In this document: positions 1 to 9,878 of the stretch, piece after piece
How the letters are laid out: each line of letters begins with the position of its first letter
Position numbering within the stretch: position 1 is the stretch's first letter
Assembly: GCF_009379765.1 (NCBI RefSeq)
Contig: NZ_WHTD01000035.1
Span: 1-59,033, forward strand
From: Actinophytocola sp.
GTDB taxonomy: Bacteria; Actinomycetota; Actinomycetes; Mycobacteriales; Pseudonocardiaceae
DNA length: 59,033 nt
Reading direction: 5' to 3'
Program-made: the position numbers and the translations under genes
The notes under the pieces: generated by a model
Database searches by the model: none
What the model was told of the DNA's origin: nothing
The model's input: only the letters and a program-made list of their open reading frames with translations

Positions 1-140
1 CATCAAGATCACCGATCGTGAGATGAGAACACTCCTCGCGCGGTATCTGACCCCACACGAGTGGCACGGCGAATGGAACTACACCATCAGCCCGACCGAC
101 ACACCCAGTTGAGCGTGTTGTTCATTTCCAAGCCCTTACC
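1..140 (+). mobile_element. 3' end of an ISAzo13-like insertion sequence (partial)
   Basis: The frame opened at base 2 encodes the last 36 residues of a transposase and stops at 110-112 (TGA). It contains KITDREM followed by HGEWNYTISP, which matches the C-terminal signature I know from ISAzo13-family transposases (HGEWNYT). The bases after the stop, to about 140, look like the terminal non-coding end of the element, because PKS-like coding resumes from about 141. The rest of the element lies outside the window. The element end abuts a PKS that lacks its KS domain, so insertion or an IS-mediated deletion probably removed the PKS 5' part. The exact terminal inverted repeat cannot be fixed from one end. 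Confidence 0.72.
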
Positions 141-2432
141 GCCCGGCTCGGGCACGTGGCCGCGGGCCGGGCCGCCACGGGCGTCAGCTCCGGCCGGGTT
201 CGGGAAGCGGTGTCCCCGCATCCGGTGTGGGTGTTCTCCGGGCATGGCGCGCAGTGGCACGGGATGGGCCGTGACCTGCTGCGGGACGAGCCTGCGCTGG
301 GTGAGACCTTCGACGAGCTCGAGGAGGTCTTCGCCACGGAGCTGGGTATCTCCCCTCGGCAGGTCGTGTGCGGCGCCGACCTCGGGGACGTCGGGCAGAT
401 CCAGGCCATGATCTTCGCCATGCAGGTCGGCCTCGCCAGGATCTGGCGGAGCTACGGAGTGGAGCCCGCGGCAATCATCGGCCACTCCGTCGGCGAGATC
501 GCGGCGGCGGTTGCCGCGGGCATGCTCGACCTCGCCACCGCCGCCAGGCTGGTTTGCCGCAGGTCGACGCTGCTGCGGCGGGTGGCGGGCGAGGGAGCGA
601 TGGTGCTGGTGAACCTCCCTTTCGAGGAGGCTGCGGCCCGGCTGGCGGGCACCGCGGACGTGGCCGCCGCGATCGCCGCGGCACCGACGTCGACGGTGAT
701 CAGCGGGAGCATCCCCGTCGTGGATCGCCTCATCGACCAGTGGCGCTCCGAGGGACTGGTGCCGCGTCGGGTCGACTCCGACGTGGCCTTCCACAGCGGG
801 CACATGGACAGGCTCGTTCCCGACCTGCTCGCCGGGGTCGCCGACATGGCCGCGCACGACGGCACGATCCCCGTCTACACCACCGCACTGGACGACCCCA
901 GGGCCGTCGCACCTCGCGGCGCCGGATACTGGGCCGCCAACCTACGCAACCCGGTCCGGTTCGCCCAGGCGGTGGCCGCGGCCGCCGAGGACGGACACCG
1001 CGTCTTCGTCGAGGTGTCGACGCACCCGGTGGTGGCCCACTCGGTCTTGGAGACGCTGGCGGCTCGCGGCGTGGACGGCGTCGTGGTTCCCACGCTGCGC
1101 CGGGCACAGCCGGAACGGGAGACGCTGCTCAGCAACCTGGGCACGCTGCACTGCCTCGGGATACCGGTGGACTGGTCAGCACTGCACCCCACCCGCGAAC
1201 CGGCGGACCTGCCCACGACCGCGTGGCAGCACCGGCGCTACTGGGCGGAGACCCCGTCGACTCCGCAGGGGCGGCTGAGCCACGACGTGGACAGCCACAC
1301 CGTGCTCGGCACCCACGTCGCCGTACAGGGCACCGCCCCCGTCTCGCTGTGGCAGACCCGTCTCGACGACTCGAGTCGTCCCTATCCCGGCGGGCACCAG
1401 GTTCTCGGCACGGAGATCCTACCGGCCGCCGTGGTGTTGACCACCTTCCTCGCCGCGGCCGGATCGGGCGGCCTCGCCGATGTCGTGCTGCGGGCGCCGG
1501 TCGCGGTGACCACGCGGCGCGACGTGCAGGTCGTCCGGCAGGACGGCACCCTTCGCCTGAGTTCGCGCCTCGCCGACCACGCGAACGACCAGGCCTGGCT
1601 CACGCACGCCACGGCGGCGGTGGCGCGCACCGATGGTGCGGCCGGCCGGCTTGCGAACATTCTCGCCGAGACGCTCGACCCGGACTGCGTCATGGACCGG
1701 CTGCACGCGATCGGTGTGGTCGGGATCGGCTTTCCCTGGCGGGTACTGGAGGTCGGCCGCGCCCCCAAGCACCTCGTCGCGCGGGTCGCCGCGGACCCGG
1801 GCACGGTGATGGACACCACGACGTGGGGCTCGCTGTTCGACGCGGCACTGTCGGCGGCCCCGATCGTCTTCCCAGGCCCGCCGCGGCTGCGCATGCCCGG
1901 CCGGCTACGTGCGGTCGTCGTGCACGGTGACCCACCGCCCGAGGCCCTGATCGGCATTCACCTGGTCGACGTTCGGTGGGTACGGGGCCAGGCGAACGAC
2001 GTCGACGTCGACGTGGAGATCGCGGACCTGGACGGCTTCGTCGTCGCCCGGCTCTCCGGAGTGGGGTTCGGTGTGGTCCAGCAGGCGGCGAGCCACGAGC
2101 CGGCCGGCGAGGCGGCGGAGCCCGCGGCCGCTGGTTGGCTCGACGTGCCGGAGCCCGAACTGGCCGACCGCGTCGAGTCGCTGGTGTGCGATGTCGTCCG
2201 CGCCGAGCTACGGCTTCATCCCGACGAGCTCGACGCGCACCGCCCGCTCGCCGAGATGGGAGTCGACTCGCTGCTCGGCGAGTCGATCCGCCACCGGCTG
2301 GCCAGGCGGTTCCACCTCCCGCTACCGATCGGCCTGCTCTGGGACCGCCCGAGCGCCACCTCGATCGCGGCCTATCTCTGCGAGCTGATCGTCTCGTCCC
2401 GCGGGGCGGACCAGGAGTTCCCAGCGGCCTAG
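141..2432 (+). pseudogene. KS-less iterative type I PKS remnant (AT-DH-ACP), 5' truncated by an IS
   Basis: About 760 residues, paralogous over their whole length to the C-terminal 60% of the intact PKS at 39226-42999. Both share the linker before the AT, VWVFSGHG, IFAMQVGLA, the AT nucleophile motif GHSVGE and CRRS. The DH-like domain keeps a full HxxxGxxxxP motif (HQVLGTEILP, base ~1399), and a carrier motif GVDSLL lies near base 2267. There is no KS and no KR. The frame is open back to the IS end at about 140, and the linker resembles the KS-AT linker of the paralogue (ARLGHVAAG versus AKLRHLADG). A GTG at 156 could start an AT-DH-ACP protein, but without a KS it cannot be a normal synthase. 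It ends 64 bp from the convergent AfsR-type gene. Most likely a dead orsellinate-type PKS; action in trans cannot be excluded. Confidence 0.8.
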
Positions 2433-2496
2433 TGTCCCGCGCAGGGGTGGCCGTCAGGGTGGCCGTTGCGCACGCACTCTGACAAACCTGTCCATC

Positions 2497-5400
2497 TCAG
2501 CAGTGCTGCTCGCCGCCCCGCCCGCTGGACGACAGCACGGATCGGGCCGTCTCGAGCCTGACCCGCAGCCGCGCGGCCTCCATCGAGTCGACCGTGTTCA
2601 GCAGGCCGATCGCTTCATCCACATCGCGACGAGCCCGGTCGAGCTCACCCCGGCCCTGGTAGACATCCGACAGCAAGATCAGCGCCTTGGCGTACCAGAC
2701 GGTGGCGCCGAGCTCGTCGAACACCCCCCGAGCCTCGACGACGTACTCGGCGCCGGCCGATTCCAACCCCTTGGCGAGCGCGATTTCGCCGAGCGAGTAG
2801 AGCGCCTGGCCCTCGACCAACCGCTCGCCGACCCGTCGCGACAGCAACAGCGCGTGCTGCATGGTGGTCTCGGCGTTGTCCAGCCGGCCGGTTCGCTGCC
2901 GCACCACCCCCAGCCGGTACAGCGCGTACGCCTCGCCGATCCGGTCACCTATGTTCCGGACGATGAGCAGGACTTTGTTCAACGACTGGTGCGCCTGCTC
3001 GACCTGGTTGGTGTCGATGTACAGCTCGGCGAACCGGTTCAGGACCTGCGCCTCGCCGCGCATGTACTTGACCCGTTGGCAGACAGCCAGCGCGGACTCC
3101 AACAGCTCTCGGGCACGGTCGACGTCCCCCTCGTCGATCCACACCTTCGCGAGGCTCTGCAGGACGTGCGCCTCGCCGACCTGGTCCCCGACCGCCCGCA
3201 TCCCCGCCAAGGCTTCGCTGTACTTCTCGATCATCGCGCCGACCCGGTTGCGCAGCCGGTCCACGGTCGCCGCGTTACGCAGCACGAGCGCACGGCCGTG
3301 CTCGTCGCCGTCCTCGCCGAACAACGTCAGCGCCGACTCGAAACATTGCTCCGCCTCGGCGAGCCGCGTCTGATGCATCCGCATCGTGCCGAGCGAGTAC
3401 AGCGTCGCCGCCTGTCCACGGCGGTTGCCGGCCCGCTCGGTGGCGGCAAGCGCTAGCTCGGCGGTTTCCCGCCAGTCGTCGAAGTAGCCCTTGACCTCGA
3501 ACAACGTCACGGAGGTGAGCGCGAGGTCCCAGCACGTCTCGTCCAGGCCGGACTCGGCGGCGAGGTGCACGGCGAACACCAGCGAGCGGCGCTCCACCTC
3601 CAGCCACGCCATCGGGTCGTTGATCTCCACCACGTCGCCGCCCGGGTGCCAGCGGGGCGCCAGCCCGTGCAGGATTGTGTAGTCGCCGCCGTACTCCTTG
3701 CGGTGCGCCTGCTCGGCGTACGCCAGCCATCCCCCGAGCAGCCGCTGGACGGTGCTCTGGCGGCTGGCCTCGGACTCGTCGGCGAACAGCCGTTCGGTGG
3801 CGTAGACCCGGATAAGGTCGTGGAACCGGAACCGCAGCTGCTCGCCCGGATACCGCACGGTGTCCAGCAGCTGCGCCTCGACCAGGCTTTCCAACACCTC
3901 AGCGGCGTCGTAGGGATTGATGTCGAGCAGCGCGGTCGCCGTCCACTCCGGGAAGTCCTGTGTCGTGATCAACGCGAACAATCGGAACAACCGCTGCGCC
4001 ATGGCGGGCAGCGCGCGGTAGGTCAGGCCGATACTCGACCGGAGCTCCAGCCCGCGGTAACGCAGCTCGTCCAGCCGGTGGGCGGTGCCACGCAGCCGCG
4101 TGACCAGGATGTCGAGCCGCCAGTGCGGGCGCGAGGCCAGCCGCGCGCCAGCGATCCGCATCGCGAGCGGTAGCCCGCCGCAGAAGTTGGCCAGCTCGAC
4201 CGCGGCCTCCTGCTCGGCATTCACCCGGTCCCGGCCGACGATCTTGCCGAGCATCTCCAGGGACAGCTCGACGTCGAAGACATCCACCTGGACGTGGTGG
4301 GCGCCGGGCAGCCCGCTCAGCCGGGCTCGGCTGGTGACCAGCACCGCGCAGCTGGACTCGGCCGGCAGCAGCGGCCGAATCTGGTCCTCGTCGGCCGCCC
4401 CGTCGAGCACGACCAGCACCCGCTTGCCGGCGAGGCGGCTGCGGTACATGTCGGCCTGCTCCTCCAGGTCCTCCGGGATCGCCGAGCCGTCGACACCGAG
4501 CGCGCGCAGGAAGCGGGCGAGCACCCCACCCGTCCGGTCCTCACCGTTGGGCGCCTCCAGGTCGCCGTAGAGATGGCCGTCCGGATAGAGCTCCCGCAGC
4601 TCATGCGCGACCCGGATGGCCAGCGTCGACTTGCCGACACCGCCCTTGCCGGAGATCGCGACTATGCGGGTGCCGTACCGGGCGACTGTCGACTCCGCGT
4701 CGTCGCTCAGCGCCCACCTGATCTCGGCCAGCTGCCCGTCGCGACCGGTGAAGTCGCCGATGCTGGCCGGCAGCCTGCGCGGCACCACGTGGTGGTGCTC
4801 CGTCGCCTTGGCCGGCTTGCCGACCGCCGAGCCCACGCCGGCCGCCTTGAAGTCCAGGGCCGGATCCCGGTTGAGGATCGATCTCTCCAACTGCTGCAAG
4901 CGCTCGCCCGGCTCGATGCCCAGCTCATCGACGAGCGTCGTGCGGACCCGCCGACAGACCTCCAGGGCCTCGGCCTGCCGGCCGGACCGGTAGAGCGCGA
5001 GCATGAGGTACTCGTGTAGCCGCTCGCGCAACGAATGCTCCCCGACGAGCGCCGTCAACTCGCCGACGACCTCCTCGTGCCGGCCGAGCTCGAGGTCGAG
5101 CCGGACGCGGTCCATGATCGCGATCAGCCGCGAGCCGTCGAGTAGCGCGGCACTCCGGCACACGAGGTCGCTTTGTACCCCGGCGAGCGCCGGGCCGCGC
5201 CACAACGCCAGCGCGCTGCGCAGGGTCGCGACCGCCTCGGACTTCGGTCGACCTCGACGTGCCCACGGGCCGCCTCGACCAGCCCGGTGAACTGTTCGGT
5301 GTCCAGCTCTCCGGACGGGACCTCCAGCACGTAGCCCGGCGCCCGGGTTCGGATGGTCATCGGTGCGCCCGCGTCGGTCAGCACCTTGCGCAAGCCGGAG

Positions 5401-5660
5401 ACACAGATCTGGATCTGCGCCCTGGCGGTGGTCGGTGGTTCGGTGTTCCAGACGGCGTCGATGAGCTGTTCGGTCGGCATGACCCGACTGGCGTTCAGCC
5501 CGAGCATCGCAAGGACCACCCGCTGCCTGGATCCCCCCAGATCCAACTCGACGCCGTTGTGCACGTACTCCAATGGACCTAAGAGTCGCAATCCCAACGC
5601 TTCCCCCAACCTGTTTGCCGCCGGCCGGCCTCCGCGGTTGTCGACAGTGGTATTCAGCAA
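2497..5660 (-). CDS. AfsR-type transcriptional regulator (SARP DNA-binding + BTAD + NB-ARC + TPR), frame broken near 5,245
   Basis: Two overlapping reading frames make one AfsR-like protein of about 1,050 residues. The N-terminal piece (start 5660) holds an OmpR-type winged helix (LRLLGPLEY ... GSRQRVVLAMLGL) and the start of the BTAD. The rest, from about 5245 to 2497, holds the end of the BTAD, an NB-ARC ATPase with P-loop SGKGGVGKST and a C-terminal TPR array. A one-base shift near 5,245 is needed to run from VEVDR into SEAVATLRSALALW. Either the gene is inactivated or the sequence has a one-base error; the remaining ~900 codons are intact, which favours a recent change or an error. Large AfsR proteins are pathway activators in actinomycetes. 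It converges with the PKS remnant and diverges from the HxlR-type gene. Confidence 0.78.
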
Positions 5661-5881
5661 ATCAGTTTCTCATACCAGCGAGACCTTCCCGGCGGAATAG
5701 TCCGAATAGAGTATGCCCTATCGGCCGTTCATCGCACACGCCGCGACAGCAAAGCGGAAGATGCGTCGCGCAGCGGTCGTGCCACAGCATAGAACAGGAC
5801 GGATCGAGCTCCGGTCCGGACGGATCGACGCCACCCCGTCGGACATCGCCTCAATCGCGCTGAGCAGATGGGAACAAGGCA

Positions 5882-6679
5882 ATGCCTGAATCCAGCTGGA
5901 AAGTCGTATTAGACCGGGACGGCGTAACGATCTCCAACGACATCTTCCGACTCAACGTGAACGGCTCGGAACCCACCCAGCTCGAGACGGTCGTGTCGGA
6001 GCTGCAAAGCGTCACCCGGGGCACCTATGGCCAGTACTGCGGGTTGTCCAGGGCCGCCGAGATGATCGGCGAGCGCTGGGGTCTGCTGATCCTGCGCGAC
6101 CTGTTGGTGAGCCCGAAGACCGCTGCTGAGCTGCACGGCGGCCTACCACGAATCTCGGCGAGGCTGCTTGCCATGCGCCTCAAGGAGTTGGAGTACAGCG
6201 GCGTGGTTCGCCGCCAGGACGACACGCAGGACCCGGACGAGGCCGTCTTCGAGCTCACCGAGTACGGGCAGGCCGTCGAGGACGTGCTCCTGGCGCTGGG
6301 CCGGTGGGGCGCGATCGCGCTCGCCGCGCCCCGGCCGGAGGACATCATCACCGAGGACTCGCTCACGGTGGCGTTGCGTGCGACGTTCCTCGCCGACGCC
6401 GCGCGCGCGGACAAGATCAGCTACGAGCTGCACGTCGGCGAGACCGTGGTGCATGCCGTGATCGACAACGGCTCTCTGGAGGTGAGCCCCGGCCCGCTCG
6501 CCGGCGCCGACGCGGTGATCGACAGCGGCCCGTTGCTCAAGAGCATGCTCACCGGCGAGGTGACCGCCGCGGAGGCGCTGAACAGCGGGCAGGTGACGAT
6601 GACCGGTGAGCCGGAGCTGCTGACCAGGTTCGTCGAGCTGTTCCAGCTGCCGAAGCTGCCTACCCCGGTTGCCGCCTGA
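5882..6679 (+). CDS. HxlR-family winged-helix regulator with C-terminal SCP2-like domain, TTA codon near start
   Basis: 265 residues. Residues ~45-140 match HxlR/MarR-like regulators: YCGLSRAAEMIGERWGLLILRDLL opens the winged helix in conserved form, and ISARLLAMRLKELE is the recognition part. Residues ~150-260 resemble the SCP2 sterol-carrier fold fused to some HxlR proteins, which may bind a hydrophobic ligand. The ~45-residue leader before the HxlR core is long. Codon 10 is TTA (5909-5911), a rare codon that in streptomycetes and relatives depends on the bldA tRNA, so translation may be tied to development. It is divergent from the AfsR-type gene across a 221-bp gap in which I see no clear operator. 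Likely a cluster-linked regulator; targets unknown. Confidence 0.75.
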   Translation: MPESSWKVVLDRDGVTISNDIFRLNVNGSEPTQLETVVSELQSVTRGTYGQYCGLSRAAEMIGERWGLLILRDLLVSPKTAAELHGGLPRISARLLAMRLKELEYSGVVRRQDDTQDPDEAVFELTEYGQAVEDVLLALGRWGAIALAAPRPEDIITEDSLTVALRATFLADAARADKISYELHVGETVVHAVIDNGSLEVSPGPLAGADAVIDSGPLLKSMLTGEVTAAEALNSGQVTMTGEPELLTRFVELFQLPKLPTPVAA

Positions 6680-6802
6680 GGTCGTGGAGAGCGATTCGTT
6701 TCCGGGCGGCACCCCGGTAGCGGCCCGGCGGCCGCACCCGGCCGATGTCCGGAGCAGCGCGCAGAGAATGCGGGCGTAGCCGGGACGGCCCGACCGATCC
6801 GT

Positions 6803-6838
6803 GGGCAGATGCCGATCGGCACCGATCGGCATCTGCCC
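6803..6838. terminator. Perfect palindrome between convergent genes
   Basis: Two 17-bp arms (GGGCAGATGCCGATCGG and its complement) are separated by CA. The palindrome lies 123 bp after the HxlR-type gene and 63 bp after the end of the convergent antiporter gene. There is no U-tract. It is probably a bidirectional terminator of the strong-stem actinomycete type. Confidence 0.7.
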
Positions 6839-6901
6839 GTCTTGTCGTGTCGGTCGTCGTTTGTGGTGGTCGTCCTTTGTCGCGGTCGTCCGACGTGCTG
6901 G

Positions 6902-8251
6902 TCAGGCGGCCGCCGCCGGCTGGGACGGAGGCTCGCCGGTCTCCCGGCCGGCGAGCCGGAACTCGAACTCCCGCGCCGCCTCCTCATCGGTCACCTCAAT
7001 GTGCCTGACCGCGATACGCAGCATCGGCGGCACAAGCAGGGAGGTGATGATCGCCACCAGCACGACGATCGTGTACATCGCGGTGGTCAGCACTCCCAGT
7101 TGCAGCCCCACGATGGCCATGACCACCACTATCACGCCGCGCGCGTTGAGCCCGGCGCCGAGGGCTACGGCGTCCCAGTGGCCGAGTCGTGCGAGGCGGG
7201 CACCGATGTAGGCCCCGGCGAACTTCGCGAGTATCGCGGTCACCAGCACCAGCACCGCCGGGACGAGCACCGCCGGATGCCTGAGCGCGGTGAGATCCAT
7301 GCGCAACCCGGCCGTCGCGAAGAACACCGGAGCCAGCACGGCCATGACGAACGTCTGCAACGCGGCCAGCCGCTCCCGGTCCAACCACGTCGACGAACCG
7401 ATCACGACGCCGCCGAGCAGCGCGCCGAGGATCGCCTCCATACCGAGCGCCTGGGTGCCCGCGGCGAAGGCCAACAGCAGCAGCACGGTGACGGCCACGA
7501 CCACGCCTGGTTCCTTCGACCGGACCGACAGCCGCAGCAGCGCGCCCACCGGCCGCGCGACCACGAAGCAGAACACCAGCGCCCCCACCACGAACCCGAC
7601 GGACAGCAGCATCTGGTCAGCGCGCATGCCAACTGTCGCCATGGCGGACACCACGGACAGCAGCAGCCAGCCGACTATGTCGTCGATCGTGGAAGTGCCG
7701 ATGATCAGCTGGCCGATGTCTCGGTACAACAGGCGCATCTCGAGCAGCGTCTTGGCGATGACCGGGATCGCGCTCACTGATAGCGCGACCCCGACGAACA
7801 TCGCGAAGGCGGTGCGGTCGGTGCCGTCGGCCATCAGCTCCAAGGGCAGGACGAAGCCGATCGCGACACCGCATGCCAACGGTAGGAGCAACGCGCTCGC
7901 GCCCACCCACGCGGTAGTGCCCGCCCTGCGCCGCAACAACTTCAGGTCGACGTTGATGCCGGTCACGCCGACCAGCAGAAGCACCCCGAGCTGACCGACC
8001 GCGTCGATCAGGTGCATCTGGCTCGGGTCGGGGGGCAGCAGCCAGGCCGAGACGCCGGGAGCGAGATGGCCGAGCACCGAAGGGCCGAGCAGAACGCCGA
8101 CGCAGAGCTCACCGACGACCGCCGGCATGCCCAGCCGCCGCGCCAGCTGACCGAGTGCCAACGCGGATCCGAGCAACAGACCGATCGCCACGACGAAGAC
8201 CAGAACTTGGTGCGCACTCATCGGAGCCACCGGTCCCGTCGCCAAGATCAT
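6902..8251 (-). CDS. Cation/proton antiporter (CPA2/Kef-type)
   Basis: About 449 residues, almost entirely hydrophobic, with roughly 12 membrane segments. It shows motifs typical of CPA2 sodium or potassium/proton exchangers: GMPAVVGELCVGVLLGPS near the N terminus, STIDDIVGWLLL mid-protein and GLNARGVIVVVMA near the end. I chose the ATG at 8251 because GGGAG lies about 8 nt upstream; GTG 8263 and ATG 8221 are in-frame alternatives. Such exchangers occur in several enediyne loci, but their role (ion homeostasis, self-protection or none) is not established. It is a single gene between two palindromes or promoter gaps, divergent from the OvmZ-like gene across ~270 bp. Confidence 0.85.
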   Translation of the reverse strand: MILATGPVAPMSAHQVLVFVVAIGLLLGSALALGQLARRLGMPAVVGELCVGVLLGPSVLGHLAPGVSAWLLPPDPSQMHLIDAVGQLGVLLLVGVTGINVDLKLLRRRAGTTAWVGASALLLPLACGVAIGFVLPLELMADGTDRTAFAMFVGVALSVSAIPVIAKTLLEMRLLYRDIGQLIIGTSTIDDIVGWLLLSVVSAMATVGMRADQMLLSVGFVVGALVFCFVVARPVGALLRLSVRSKEPGVVVAVTVLLLLAFAAGTQALGMEAILGALLGGVVIGSSTWLDRERLAALQTFVMAVLAPVFFATAGLRMDLTALRHPAVLVPAVLVLVTAILAKFAGAYIGARLARLGHWDAVALGAGLNARGVIVVVMAIVGLQLGVLTTAMYTIVVLVAIITSLLVPPMLRIAVRHIEVTDEEAAREFEFRLAGRETGEPPSQPAAAA

Positions 8252-8519
8252 GCCCGCTCCCACCGCCGCTCAACCGGACCGGTCGGCTGCCGGTCCCCGA
8301 GATCCAGAGTGGCAGCAGAACGCTTGTCCACGCGTATCACCGCGTGCTGTCGCGATGGTCGGCATTCCAGCACGCACACGCGCTTATCGCCGGCCGATAG
8401 TTCTCCGAAAGGCCCCGGGTAGCGGTACCGAGAAGATTGAGCGCATCGACTGCTCGTTCGACCGGTGAGGGAGACGAGCACGACGCTCACGTTGTGATCC
8501 GCGACAGGAGGCAACGACC

Positions 8520-9041
8520 ATGGCCGGGATTGGGTACAACCAGCGGGACGAGCCGATCTGCGCGAGCCGGCAGCACGACGGCGACCGCCTTCCGCCACGG
8601 GTCGCCGCCGGTCGCCAGCTCTGCATCCGGTGCCGGAACCAGGTGGAGGAGAACCTGGTCGAGCTGCCGGCCCTGTACGAGCTGTGTGCCCACATGCTCG
8701 ACATGCGCCACCACATCCGGGAGCAGGCCGGCGACCACGGGGCGCGCGGAACCGAGCTGACCGACACCGTGGTGGCGATCCGTTCCGACATTCTCGGGGT
8801 GCTCGCGTCCTGGTGCGGGCTGGTGACCGGGGAGCGCGGCGTCACCGGCCCGGACGAGCTGAGCATCCGCCGGCTGACCTCGTTCCTGGCGATCCACCTG
8901 AGCTGGCTCACCGAACACACGGCGGCGCCGGACTTCGCCGACGAACTGGCCGAGCTGGCCTCGACCGCACGCGACGTGCTGCGGCACGACATCGAGCCGC
9001 GCGGATCCATGTTCGAGCCGGCATCGAGGAGGGAGACGTGA
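8520..9041 (+). CDS. OvmZ-like small regulatory partner upstream of a SARP
   Basis: 173 residues, with an N-terminal CIRC pair, an ELPALYELC segment and a helical remainder (LSIRRLTSFLAIHLSWL). This pattern resembles the OvmZ-like proteins encoded beside pathway regulators in actinomycete polyketide clusters; the family has no firm biochemical role. Its stop is one base before the ATG of the SARP at 9043, and the SARP's ribosome site (GGAGGGAG) lies inside this gene, so the two are translationally coupled. The family assignment rests on memory of the family pattern; a basic or zinc-linked DNA-binding role is inference. Confidence 0.55.
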   Translation: MAGIGYNQRDEPICASRQHDGDRLPPRVAAGRQLCIRCRNQVEENLVELPALYELCAHMLDMRHHIREQAGDHGARGTELTDTVVAIRSDILGVLASWCGLVTGERGVTGPDELSIRRLTSFLAIHLSWLTEHTAAPDFADELAELASTARDVLRHDIEPRGSMFEPASRRET

Positions 9042-9042
9042 G

Positions 9043-9846
9043 ATGCGAATCGAAATCAGGGTGCTCGGTCCCCTCGATGTCTCGGTCGGTGGTGTCTCGA
9101 TCGTTCCGACCGCGAGCAAGCCGAGCCAACTGCTGGCGATGCTCGCACTCAACGCCGGCCACGTGGTCACCGTGCCCGCGCTGACAAGCGAGATCTGGGA
9201 CTGCGATCCACCGCGCAGCGGGATACCGACGTTGCACACCTACATTTTGAAGTTGCGGAGAAAGCTGCAACACGCACTCACCGGTCGCGGTGACGTGACG
9301 TCGAAGGACATCCTGATCACCCACCGGGCCGGCTACCTGTTGAACGTGGCACCGGAGGACGTGGACGCCGTCCGCTACGACCGGCTGTCCGCAGCCGGCC
9401 GGCAGGCGGCGAACGCGGGGGACCACGAGACGGCCTCCCGGACGTTGGGGGCGGCGCTGCGGCTGTGGCAAGGCGCGGCGCTGGCCGATGTGCCGACCGG
9501 CCCGGTGCTGGCCGTCGAGGCGTTGCGGTTGGAGGAGAACCGGCTCGGCGACACGCACCTGCGGATCGAGGCCGACCTCAATCTGGGCCGGCACCACCAG
9601 CTGCTCGGCGAGCTGGGTGCGCTGTGCGTGCGGTATCCGCTGCTGGAGAACTTCAGCATCCAGCACATGGTGGCCCTGTACCGGTCGGGGCGGCAGAGCC
9701 AGGCGCTGGGGGTCTACCGGCGGCTGCACACGGACATGAGGGAGCAGTTGGGCGTGGCGCCCTCGCCCCAAGCGCGGCGGCTGCACCAGGCGATTCTCAC
9801 CGGCGACGCGATGATGAACGACCCGAGCCTCGCGCTCAACGGTTGA
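9043..9846 (+). CDS. SARP-family transcriptional activator
   Basis: 267 residues, the standard size for a small SARP. Residues ~5-100 form an OmpR-like winged helix (VLGPLDVSVGG, KPSQLLAMLALN, HTYILKLRRKL). Residues ~105-255 form the bacterial transcriptional activation domain with its helical repeats (LYRSGRQSQALGVYRRL). It is clearly paralogous to the SARP at 21877-22704, so the cluster carries at least two small SARPs plus the larger AfsR-type gene. It is coupled to the OvmZ-like gene upstream. SARPs bind direct heptamer repeats overlapping the -35 box; I could not identify a convincing target repeat by eye. Likely a pathway-specific activator. Confidence 0.9.
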   Translation: MRIEIRVLGPLDVSVGGVSIVPTASKPSQLLAMLALNAGHVVTVPALTSEIWDCDPPRSGIPTLHTYILKLRRKLQHALTGRGDVTSKDILITHRAGYLLNVAPEDVDAVRYDRLSAAGRQAANAGDHETASRTLGAALRLWQGAALADVPTGPVLAVEALRLEENRLGDTHLRIEADLNLGRHHQLLGELGALCVRYPLLENFSIQHMVALYRSGRQSQALGVYRRLHTDMREQLGVAPSPQARRLHQAILTGDAMMNDPSLALNG

Positions 9847-9878
9847 CCGCAGACATCGATGGCGCCGCCCGACGCGGC

